Source: Verrucomicrobiales bacterium
GTDB taxonomy: Bacteria; Verrucomicrobiota; Verrucomicrobiia; Verrucomicrobiales; DEV007
Assembly: GCA_017991025.1 (NCBI GenBank)
Contig: JAGNMT010000009.1
Location: forward strand, 7,571-24,758
Length of the DNA stretch: 17,188 nucleotides
Direction of reading: 5' to 3'
Position 1 is the first letter of the stretch. Every line of letters starts with the position of its first letter. Below the pieces are notes generated by a model that saw only the letters and a program-made list of their open reading frames with translations, searched no databases and was not told the DNA's origin. Position numbers and translations under genes: made by a program. This document shows positions 9,501 through 14,931 of this stretch, in pieces.

Positions 9501-10334
9501 ATGGAATCCCAGCTCAACGCCGACGCGAGCGCTCTCGAAGCCGAGGCCAACGGACTGCAACAGTCACTCCAGAACCTCCAGCAGAATCAGGCCAGATCAC
9601 AGGCCGAACAGGCGCGTAACAACCTCGCCCAGGGAGCCCGCGAAGCGACCGAGTCGGCGAACCAGCTTGACCGTGCGCAGGAACAGCAGGCCGCTGCGGC
9701 GCAAAAGGGCGAAGTGACCGAAGGTCAATTGGCCCCCCAGGCGAAAGCAGCGATGCAACAGGGACAGAATGACCAGCAGCAGTCGGCGCAGGCCCTCGCC
9801 CAGGCCGCCAAGGCCCTTGCTCAATCCGCGAAAGCGATCGGCCAGACCGCCGACGGACTGAAGCCCACCGAAGAGGATGAACGAATCACCAACAGCGAAG
9901 ACCTTGCCGAGGGATTTGATGATGTGGCGAAATCCTCCCAGTCAAAGAACGCTGAGGAGGCCGCGAACCAGGCGCAGGAGGCGGCCAATTCGCTGCAGCA
10001 ACTTGCCCAAGCCGCGATGCAGAAAATGGGGGGCACTCCCCAGGGCGAGCCCGGTAAACCGAATGGCCCGCCCAAACCGAATCAGGATATGGCCGGCGAA
10101 CCCGAGTCCGCCGACCTCAACGAAACCGGGAAAAAGACCGCCGACTCGAACGGCAGCGGCCTCCCCCCTGAGCTTCAGAACATGGGAATCAGTGTCGAGG
10201 ACTGGGCCCGCTTCAAGGGTGCCCTTGTCGGAGGCAACGCCACCGCGATCGAGACCGATCTGCCCGCCGAATATCGTGAACTCGTGGGCCGTTATTTCCA
10301 GGTGATTGCAAAAGAAGCCGGCAAAAAGAAGTGA
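6504..10334 (+). CDS. DUF4175-like giant membrane protein with Ala/Gln-rich coiled coil
   Basis: This 1276-residue protein starts with two membrane helices (about 33-58 and 64-86), a cytoplasmic stretch, and a third helix (about 160-178). About 340 residues of beta-rich, Ig-like sequence follow. From about 521 onward there is a very long helical region (QRREIEQQIREAKQELEKAR and similar), which from about 700 to 1190 becomes low-complexity, dominated by Ala, Gln, Glu and Lys. It ends in a compact conserved-looking tail with PPELQNMGISVEDWARFKGA and LPAEYRELVGRYFQ. Basic residues before the first helix and after the second imply that everything after the third helix is periplasmic. Proteins annotated DUF4175 have this layout and often follow VWA genes. 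It starts 21 bp after the second VWA gene, so it is almost certainly co-transcribed and may be a scaffold for the same complex. There is no Shine-Dalgarno before the ATG. The family call is probable; the role is inferred. Confidence 0.85.
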   Translation: MTSFEAALGQLPKPILEKLQSMISRVRRLLFIRGLFATLAVALSCVLVIMAIDAAVTLFSTTARWLLSLAGLGATLLAAWWFLVRPLSRKFTLTHMARIIEVRHPELQERISTAVELLASDDPESIRGSAELIGAVVDSAVIDVAAVDPKTEFKPARSKKFMLASAICGGVILLLLMIWPTQSWTLLARALAPFLDIGNAYADTLVVDPGNVRVAKGEPVTIQVSVKHKRLNRAEIRRRLPDGTESVERMALIAEEPDGTKRFSLTFPAVEENFDYRVRAGAALSQYYDVVTVDPPGVESLTVHYDFPEYTGLPDTEAVTETGEIRAVAHTRVSVTATLNKPAWTAKMLLNESTEVKDPVVEENRVKWDLELKTGMRGNWHLEVADEEGFTNKPASYPIEVLPDKAPTVQITQPTQREIRLKPTERFPIDLAVVEDFGFGDVTLMVSPDGAATPIEVTQAQPQATDRPGNYTARAMLDIPALNLTPEQKRLSVKVRVRDNRPPTFDGPGVGLSEVIIVIIDQNAKSIADQAIEAQRREIEQQIREAKQELEKARDDIQRTEQELNRTEEISAPATQKLNEFTEHNQAAREKLEEVAATLDNPLFQEQSKQAEKLANETLAAAQEKADMIPVTDKKQDRVAGAKETRKKVEESIKGLDELAKSMREAEDDYKAISKLNDLANKQQELAMKAGDWSEKAKAQEADLAKNAAPEPAQQQFAQQQQQQAQQFRNEQNNVERELGEVLKDNAAALAEVLAQQQNETEALAKKTEALAKQQESLRDANKASTEKKEDQQAALREALLEQLEAMQSQLAEDTQAALQAENQAKPAAAEGKPEAAGANEPAVAEPSPAQQSLAKAATEATKAAENLGDRKLDEASQSATEASESLAEAAAQENAEQAAAEGTEATPAEAGKMAATDPAAKADAAATADAPAKADTTAKADAATAAQDAAEGQAKAETPAGEAGQEPAATDALAARQEALAQQIAAVKDGKLQEALSQMESQLNADASALEAEANGLQQSLQNLQQNQARSQAEQARNNLAQGAREATESANQLDRAQEQQAAAAQKGEVTEGQLAPQAKAAMQQGQNDQQQSAQALAQAAKALAQSAKAIGQTADGLKPTEEDERITNSEDLAEGFDDVAKSSQSKNAEEAANQAQEAANSLQQLAQAAMQKMGGTPQGEPGKPNGPPKPNQDMAGEPESADLNETGKKTADSNGSGLPPELQNMGISVEDWARFKGALVGGNATAIETDLPAEYRELVGRYFQVIAKEAGKKK
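8784..8825 (+). repeat. 21-bp tandem duplication inside the coiled coil
   Basis: Two adjacent 21-base units (8784-8804 and 8805-8825) share their first 17 bases exactly (accgaagccctcgcgaa) and encode TEALAKK then TEALAKQ. A seven-residue duplication keeps the coiled-coil heptad register, and suggests how this helical region has grown. Confidence 0.7.
9240..9345 (+). repeat. Degenerate Ala-Lys-Ala-Asp repeat tract
   Basis: Repeated words of the form gcaaaggcggat/gcg encode AAKADAAATADAPAKADTTA and a similar continuation. Units are imperfect and 12 to 18 bases long. The tract is low complexity and probably disordered or flexible; it is a likely place for length variation between strains. Confidence 0.5.
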
Positions 10335-10383
10335 CTCATGGCTAACAAAACCACCATCAATCGACTATCACGTGCCAGCGCGA

Positions 10384-10493
10384 GTAGCATGGGCTTCCAG
10401 CCCATGTCCCGCTCACTGACTTCAGAGCGCGCATCGATTCCCTTCCGCTCTGCCATGTCTCCCCACGGTTCATGGGCAGGATGCCCATGCTAC
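10384..10493. repeat. REPIN-like pair of GTAG-headed hairpins
   Basis: Two 23-bp REP-like units face each other. Unit 1 (10384-10406, +) is GTAG followed by an 8-bp stem (10388-10395 / 10399-10406) and a 3-base loop. Unit 2 (10471-10493) is the same element on the minus strand, with stem 10471-10478 / 10482-10489 and GTAG at 10493-10490. They match at 21 of 23 positions, and the two differences sit opposite each other in the stem (T-A becomes A-T), so pairing is preserved. A conserved 5' GTAG head plus a short hairpin, arranged as an inverted pair, is the known form of REP/REPIN elements mobilised by RAYT transposases. The pair lies between the DUF4175-like gene and the squalene-repeat gene; short reading frames across it are not genes. 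Confidence 0.8.
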
Positions 10494-10516
10494 AAAACCG
10501 CCAACACTTTGGACCG

Positions 10517-11578
10517 ATGAACCGTTTAGCTTTCTCTCTCTTCCTTATCTCCGCAATGATCCCGACGGGTTACAGTGCGGAGAACCTCTCGAATTCCGTC
10601 TTTCAAAAACACCAACCGGCGATCGAGACGGCGGTGGAGAAAGCCCTCCGCTACCTCGCTGCGAACCAGTCCGAGGATGGCACCTTCAATGATTCGTATG
10701 GTCGCTCCGTCGGAGTCGTCGCTCTCGTCGGTATGTCATTTCTCTCTGCGGGTTACACCCCGGGATACGGCGAATTTGCCCCCAACATTGATCGCTGTCT
10801 TCGCTATGTTCTGGAAAGCCAGCGCAGCAACGGGCTGCTCGACAAAGGCGACTCGGGGCACGGGCTGATGTATGCTCACAACATTGCGACCCTTTTTCTT
10901 TCCGAGTGCAGCGGCATGGTGAATCCGCAGACCCAGGAACAACTCAGTTCCGTCCTCGGCAAAGCAACAAAACTCATCCTCGAAGCCCAGGCCGTACCCA
11001 AAAACGAAAGTCACGAGGGAGGCTGGCGCTATAAACCCGACTCCCGCGATTCCGATCTTTCCTGCAGCGGCTGGGCGCTCATGGCAATGCGCTCCGCAAA
11101 ACTCAACGGGGCACCGATACCGGACGAGGCAATCAAGAAGGCGGTTGGTTACGTCCTCAAGAATCACGATCTTAAGGAAGGCCGCTTCGGCTACACCGAT
11201 CCATGGGGGCACTCCGAAACGCTGACCGGGTGCGGCCTGCTCTGCCTCGAACTCAGCGGCTACCACGGCACCGACTCCACCGCCCGCTCCGGTGATTACA
11301 TCCTGAAAAACCGCCAGCAGATCATCAACAACGCCCACGAGTATTATGCCAATTATTACAACGCCCAGGCCATGTTCCAACTCGGGGGCCGCTACTGGGC
11401 GCAGTATGCCGACTGGATGTACCAGGAATACCTGCCGAAACAGCAATCCAACGGCTCCTGGTCAAACGGTCGCAACGGCGGCACCTACGGGACCTCGATG
11501 ATGGTGCTATCCTTTACGGTGCCTTACCGGCAGTTGCCCATTTATCAGCGGGATGAGACAGTGGATGAGTTGCCTTGA
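10517..11578 (+). CDS. Secreted squalene-cyclase-like alpha-toroid repeat protein
   Basis: Starting at the ATG at 10517, the protein has 353 residues and a good signal peptide (MNRLAFSLFLISAMIPTGYS, cleavage near A21). A longer reading frame from 10472 begins inside a REP unit and would bury the signal peptide, so I reject that start. The mature part carries prenyltransferase/squalene-oxidase type repeats: LRYLAANQSEDGTFND near 50, a GHGLMYAHNIATLFL helix, SDLSCSGWALMAMRSAKLNG near 180-200, and QSNGSWSNGRNGG near 310. There is no DXDD motif of true squalene-hopene cyclases, and at about 350 residues it is roughly half their length, so it is probably not a terpene cyclase. Proteins of this kind often end MoxR/DUF58/VWA clusters in planctomycetes and verrucomicrobia. 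A periplasmic binding or structural role alongside the VWA proteins is inferred. The REP pair in the 182-bp gap upstream may influence co-transcription. Confidence 0.85.
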   Translation: MNRLAFSLFLISAMIPTGYSAENLSNSVFQKHQPAIETAVEKALRYLAANQSEDGTFNDSYGRSVGVVALVGMSFLSAGYTPGYGEFAPNIDRCLRYVLESQRSNGLLDKGDSGHGLMYAHNIATLFLSECSGMVNPQTQEQLSSVLGKATKLILEAQAVPKNESHEGGWRYKPDSRDSDLSCSGWALMAMRSAKLNGAPIPDEAIKKAVGYVLKNHDLKEGRFGYTDPWGHSETLTGCGLLCLELSGYHGTDSTARSGDYILKNRQQIINNAHEYYANYYNAQAMFQLGGRYWAQYADWMYQEYLPKQQSNGSWSNGRNGGTYGTSMMVLSFTVPYRQLPIYQRDETVDELP

Positions 11579-11610
11579 AGGGAACGTGAGTTCCCGATCA
11601 GCTCATCCAC
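11561..11610 (+). terminator. Two-tier hairpin across the end of the squalene-repeat gene
   Basis: An outer 9-bp perfect stem (gtggatgag at 11561-11569 with ctcatccac at 11602-11610) encloses an inner 6-bp stem (gggaac 11580-11585 with gttccc 11590-11595) around the loop GTGA. The stop codon TGA (11576-11578) is in the unpaired part. There is no T-tract after it, so it is not a classical intrinsic terminator; it could mark or protect the 3' end of the operon transcript. Confidence 0.4.
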
Positions 11611-11787
11611 CTGTCGAAACGAAAAGCCTTTCCGGAGAATCACCACAGAGATCAAGGAGATTACCGGGGCACTCAATCGCCCTGCTTCTTCGGCTCATCA
11701 TACTTTCAGTACGAAGCCGTGAAGATTGTACACGCGCAGCGGGTGTGAGGACATCCCCGGAGCCCTTCCCCACAGCTCCCATGAGAG
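11611..11787. other. Intergenic DNA between the squalene-repeat gene and tRNA-Lys, no gene seen
   Basis: No convincing gene or RNA is visible here. A plus-strand reading frame from 11553 to 11948 crosses this stretch but runs straight through the tRNA in the opposite direction and has no recognisable protein features, so it is taken as spurious. Confidence 0.5.
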
Positions 11788-11794
11788 AAAAAAA
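11788..11794 (-). terminator. T7 tract just downstream of tRNA-Lys
   Basis: Read on the minus strand, the mature tRNA end is followed after three bases by a run of seven Ts. No separate hairpin lies between them, so termination, if it occurs here, would use the tRNA T-arm and acceptor stem as the upstream structure. This is weak evidence taken alone. Confidence 0.3.
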
Positions 11795-11797
11795 TAG

Positions 11798-11870
<73 letters not shown>

Positions 11871-11876
11871 CTTCAG

Positions 11877-11882
11877 ATATTA
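11877..11882 (-). promoter_or_regulatory. Possible -10 element of the tRNA-Lys promoter
   Basis: TAATAT on the minus strand ends six bases before the mature tRNA 5' end, which is a reasonable place for a -10 box. A perfect TTGACA (11914-11919, minus) lies upstream, but 31 bases away, far beyond the usual 16-18, and the 16-bp palindrome sits between. So the -10 is plausible and the -35 partner is unresolved. Confidence 0.3.
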
Positions 11883-11888
11883 AGGAGC

Positions 11889-11904
11889 CGACGTTGCAAC
11901 GTCG
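11889..11904. repeat. Perfect 16-bp palindrome upstream of tRNA-Lys
   Basis: CGACGTTGCAACGTCG is identical to its reverse complement. It lies 19-34 bp before the mature tRNA 5' end, between the possible -10 box and a TTGACA. It may be an operator for a dimeric regulator, or part of a dispersed palindromic repeat; one copy in the window does not separate the two. Confidence 0.6.
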
Positions 11905-12050
11905 AGGGCGGTCTGTCAAACGCGGTTTGTATGTCCCGTCGCGTGTGAAATTTCGAGGAACAGGCGATTTGTCACATTCATGCAGAAAACGGCATTGACC
12001 GCTATTTGAGGCGGAAAAACATCTCCTTGAAGCATGCCGATGGATGGTAT
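11905..12050. other. Divergent spacer between tRNA-Lys and lipB
   Basis: No gene is supported. The only small structure noticed is a 5-bp hairpin CAAAC-gcg-GTTTG (11917-11929). A minus-strand reading frame from 12191 to 11916 has no recognisable content. The stretch presumably holds upstream regulatory DNA for both flanking genes. Confidence 0.4.
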
Positions 12051-12052
12051 GG

Positions 12053-12073
12053 CCTTCGATGGAAGGTCGCTAC
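12053..12073 (-). repeat. REP-like GTAG-headed hairpin
   Basis: On the minus strand, GTAG (12073-12070) is followed by CGA and the hairpin CCTTC-catc-GAAGG (12066-12053). The GTAG head plus short stem matches the plan of the two REP units at 10384-10493, but the stem sequence differs, so it would be a different REP class or a degraded copy. It lies about 90 bp before lipB. Confidence 0.4.
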
Positions 12074-12165
12074 GTTGAATTGAGCCAGACAGTCCTGATT
12101 TTGCATTTTTAGCCCCGCAAAGAGACCATCGACGAACGACCCCGAGGGTGTAGAGTGTGCCGATC

Positions 12166-12831
12166 ATGACTTTCCGCTGGCTGGGGACCATTGCTTATCC
12201 GGACGGATTGGCCCTTCAAAATGAACTCGTCGAACAGCGTCATCAGGGCCTGATCGACGACACGATCCTGCTCCTCGAGCATGAGCCGGTGTATACAATC
12301 GGGCGTACCCGCGACCGCTCCAGTCTTCGTGATCCGGAGGATCTCCCCCATCCGGTCTACGAAATCAACCGCGGTGGGCAGGCGACCTATCACGGGCCGG
12401 GGCAGTTGGTCGGCTATTTTATTCTCGATCTGAACCAATACGGACGGGATCTCCACGTCTACCTAAGGCAGATCGAGTCCTTACTGATTGATTTCGCCGC
12501 CGGATTTGGTATTGATGCTGCTCGCAGAGAGGGTCTTACCGGCGTTTGGGTCGGGAACCGGAAACTGGCATCCATCGGAGTGGGCGTGCGCAAATGGGTA
12601 TCGATGCACGGCTTCGGGCTCAATATATCGAGCGATCTCTCCGGCTATGAGGCCATCACTCCCTGCGGACTATCCGACGTCACTATGACTTCACTGGCTA
12701 CAGAATCCCATCGCGAGATCACGGTCGAGGCGGCCGCCCGTGAGATCGAACCCATCATCCGGGCTGCATTTGTCAGCGGCACGATTGCGAGCGCCCACAG
12801 TGATCAACCTCGACCGGAACCGGAAGCCTGA
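12166..12831 (+). CDS. lipB: Octanoyltransferase LipB
   Basis: LipB moves the octanoyl group from octanoyl-acyl carrier protein to a lysine of lipoyl-dependent enzyme subunits (EC 2.3.1.181), the first step of endogenous protein lipoylation, in the cytoplasm. The 221-residue product has the family's usual length. It shows the substrate-pocket signature RGGQATYHGPGQLVGY, the catalytic lysine K133 (NRKLASIG), MHGFGLNIS, and the catalytic cysteine C167 in TPCGLSDVTMTSL. The Lys-Cys spacing of 34 equals that of the E. coli enzyme (135/169). I prefer the ATG at 12166 because family proteins begin close to the WLG motif. An in-frame GTG at 12157 has a GAGGG sequence eight bases upstream and is a real alternative. 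No lipA is adjacent, and the gene appears monocistronic, divergent from tRNA-Lys. The last dozen residues are Pro/Glu-rich and not part of the fold. Confidence 0.95.
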   Translation: MTFRWLGTIAYPDGLALQNELVEQRHQGLIDDTILLLEHEPVYTIGRTRDRSSLRDPEDLPHPVYEINRGGQATYHGPGQLVGYFILDLNQYGRDLHVYLRQIESLLIDFAAGFGIDAARREGLTGVWVGNRKLASIGVGVRKWVSMHGFGLNISSDLSGYEAITPCGLSDVTMTSLATESHREITVEAAAREIEPIIRAAFVSGTIASAHSDQPRPEPEA

Positions 12832-12840
12832 AATCAGGAC

Positions 12841-12870
12841 CACGAATGAACACGAATTCAAACGAATTTC
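12841..12870 (+). repeat. Decamer CGAAT tandem repeat
   Basis: Three 10-base units in register (cacgaatgaa, cacgaattca, aacgaatttc) share ACGAAT at the same position. They lie just after lipB in the 135-bp gap before the cyclase gene. Further on, AACGAAT (12899-12905) and its inverse ATTCGTT (12924-12930) flank 18 bases, so the same word recurs in both orientations. This looks like an intergenic repeat family rather than a regulator site. Confidence 0.5.
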
Positions 12871-12966
12871 CTGCAACCCGGCGCTTATCCTCTGCCCGAA
12901 CGAATTCACCGTACGTGGTATCCATTCGTTACCCAACCCACCCCACTTTCCCCACCTGACAAGCGA

Positions 12967-14886
12967 ATGTACCTGGTGGCGGTCAATTTGGAAAATCCCC
13001 GGGAAATGGCGGTTGCGCAGGCCGTCACGGGCCGCCCCTTGCGCATCGGGAGAAAGCCCGAGAGCCTCCCCGAAGAAACCGTCGACATCCTCCGCATCAC
13101 CTGGGACGACAGGCTCGTGAGCCGGAACCACTGTGAGGCGGTGCGCAGCGAAGACGACATCCTGACGGTGACACGGCTACCCGCGCTCGCAGGACGCAGC
13201 GCCCCGAATGCGCTGCATTCGAATGTCGCCCCGAAGGAACGTCATCCCCTGATGGAGCCGATTGAGCTGAGTCTGGGCGATTCGTTTGTCTTCGGGGCGG
13301 GCGGGTCGACGGCCGTCTATTGGCTGCAATCCCTCAAGGATCTCGACGCGGAAATCGAGCGTTACCACAATGATCTCGAGCGGGAAAAGGAGTCTTACGA
13401 AGACGCGCCCCCGACAAGGCAGGATTACGACGAGGTCGAGCAACTCGATGAATACAGCCTGCGTCTCCAACTGAAACTGCTGCAACGGGAACTTCCCCAA
13501 CAGGTGCTGAGCGGATGGACCGATGAAGTGGATCTTTTCTCAAGAGCGGCAGTATTCCTTGAAAACGCCCTTCCGGGCCAAAAGGGCGTCACGGCGGTTT
13601 TTATCGCGGTGGAAAAGACGGAAGAAGGTGTCGAGTTTGAAGTGCTGAATCCTGACCCCCTCGCCCGGGCCGACTTCCGGCCCAGCCGTACTTTGATCAG
13701 CCGGGTCAATCTCGTGAAACCCAATCCCGCCGACATCCGCATCTGGGCGTCGAAGGACAATAACCGCGTCTTCGCCGCCGACAGCCTCGGAGGCAAGATC
13801 GACTGGGTCGCGATCATTCCCGTGGCCCGTCTCGACGAATCCGCAGCGATCTACCGGGATGCATCGAGGCGACCGGTCTTCCTTTATGTCGAAACCCGGC
13901 AGGCCTCCGAAACGGCGGCAGCGGCCTTCGTTCCTTTTCTCCGTCTCATCAGCTCTCTGGTCGCGAGCCTCCTCTCGGCGCGGGCCGACCAGAAGATGCA
14001 GGATCAGATGGCCGCCTACTTTTCACCGGGACTCCGCAAGGTGCTCCGGATCCGGGACCAGTCCGAACTGGAACCAGCCATGGTGGACTGTACCGTGATG
14101 TTTGCGGATCGACGGGGTCACTCCCGTCTTCTCGAACTTGCCAAAAGCGATGAGGAAATTCTCGATCGCCTCGACGAAAACCAGAAAGTGGTGGGACTCA
14201 TCACCGAGGAAGTTTTTAGAAGCAGCGGCGTGGTGACTGACTTTGCCGGTGACGGTGCCCTCGGGCTCTGGGGCTGGCCGAACTTTGGAGATCAGAGCAA
14301 GGACCACGCCCTCGCCGCTGTCGAAGCAGCCGAGGCCATCATCCGGCGACTTGCGAATCGTGTCATCTACGAAGAGCAGCAGGATAGGCACATGGCCGCC
14401 GTGCGTATCGGGATCAGCACCGGCCGTATCGCGGTGGGGAAAACCGGTCCGACCCAGCAGTGGCACATCAGCGTTTTTGGCAGTGTCGCGAATCTCGGGG
14501 CCCGCCTGGAGCGCATCGCCAAGGAATTCCGTGTCCCTGTCCTCATTTCCGATGAGACCTATCTCCGCATCAAGGACCTCGGCGGACGCAGCTTTCGACA
14601 GCTCTGCCTCATCCGCCCGGCCGGATTCGAGGAGAGCTACCCCATTCACGAGCTGGTTTTTCCCCGCGAGTTGGGAGGCTCCGGAGTGACCGACGCAGAC
14701 GCCCGCACCTATGAACGAGCGTTGAACCATTTCAACCACGAACAATGGGATGATGCCATCGACATCCTCGACACCCTTCCCGAAGACGACCCGGCAGCTT
14801 CCTGGCTGAGGGGAAAAGCGATCGGGTTCCGCAAAATTCCACCGCCTCCCGGATGGGCCGGCGAAATCCAGAGTCTCTCCAAATAA
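12967..14886 (+). CDS. FHA / GAF-like / class III nucleotide cyclase protein
   Basis: This is a soluble 639-residue protein. Residues about 5-115 form an FHA domain (R26-I-G-R29, then S52-R-N-H55), which binds phosphothreonine peptides. A charged coiled coil (about 118-172) and a GAF-like region (about 180-350) follow. The class III cyclase domain (about 372-565) keeps both metal aspartates (D381 in MFADRRG, D429 in FAGDGALGLW) and the transition-state pair N509 and R513 (FGSVANLGARLE). At the two positions that select adenine in adenylate cyclases, the usual Lys is D425 and the usual Asp is S506. The C-terminal 55 residues look TPR-like. Known family members make cAMP or cGMP from the nucleoside triphosphate; given the changed pocket the substrate is uncertain. 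The kinase gene 45 bp downstream is the obvious partner for the FHA domain. No Shine-Dalgarno is seen before the ATG. Confidence 0.88.
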   Translation: MYLVAVNLENPREMAVAQAVTGRPLRIGRKPESLPEETVDILRITWDDRLVSRNHCEAVRSEDDILTVTRLPALAGRSAPNALHSNVAPKERHPLMEPIELSLGDSFVFGAGGSTAVYWLQSLKDLDAEIERYHNDLEREKESYEDAPPTRQDYDEVEQLDEYSLRLQLKLLQRELPQQVLSGWTDEVDLFSRAAVFLENALPGQKGVTAVFIAVEKTEEGVEFEVLNPDPLARADFRPSRTLISRVNLVKPNPADIRIWASKDNNRVFAADSLGGKIDWVAIIPVARLDESAAIYRDASRRPVFLYVETRQASETAAAAFVPFLRLISSLVASLLSARADQKMQDQMAAYFSPGLRKVLRIRDQSELEPAMVDCTVMFADRRGHSRLLELAKSDEEILDRLDENQKVVGLITEEVFRSSGVVTDFAGDGALGLWGWPNFGDQSKDHALAAVEAAEAIIRRLANRVIYEEQQDRHMAAVRIGISTGRIAVGKTGPTQQWHISVFGSVANLGARLERIAKEFRVPVLISDETYLRIKDLGGRSFRQLCLIRPAGFEESYPIHELVFPRELGGSGVTDADARTYERALNHFNHEQWDDAIDILDTLPEDDPAASWLRGKAIGFRKIPPPPGWAGEIQSLSK

Positions 14887-14931
14887 GTCTCCCTCAACCC
14901 CTCAACCCCTTAAAGCCTCAATCCCTTCCCC

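Noticed and set aside
8523..9560. Minus-strand open frame rich in Cys, Leu and Gly opposite the coiled coil
   Set aside because: This is what antisense of Ala/Gln/Glu-rich codons produces; it is not a real cysteine-rich protein.
10472..10516. Upstream ATG extending the squalene-repeat protein by 15 residues
   Set aside because: The extension begins inside a REP unit and would displace a clear signal peptide that starts at 10517.
10338..10520. Small plus-strand open frame (60 codons) between the DUF4175-like and squalene-repeat genes
   Set aside because: It reads through both REP hairpins, and its peptide is the translation of repeat DNA.
11914..11919. TTGACA as the -35 box of tRNA-Lys
   Set aside because: It is a perfect -35 hexamer but lies 31 bases from the only plausible -10, and no other -10 is seen at 16-18 bases.
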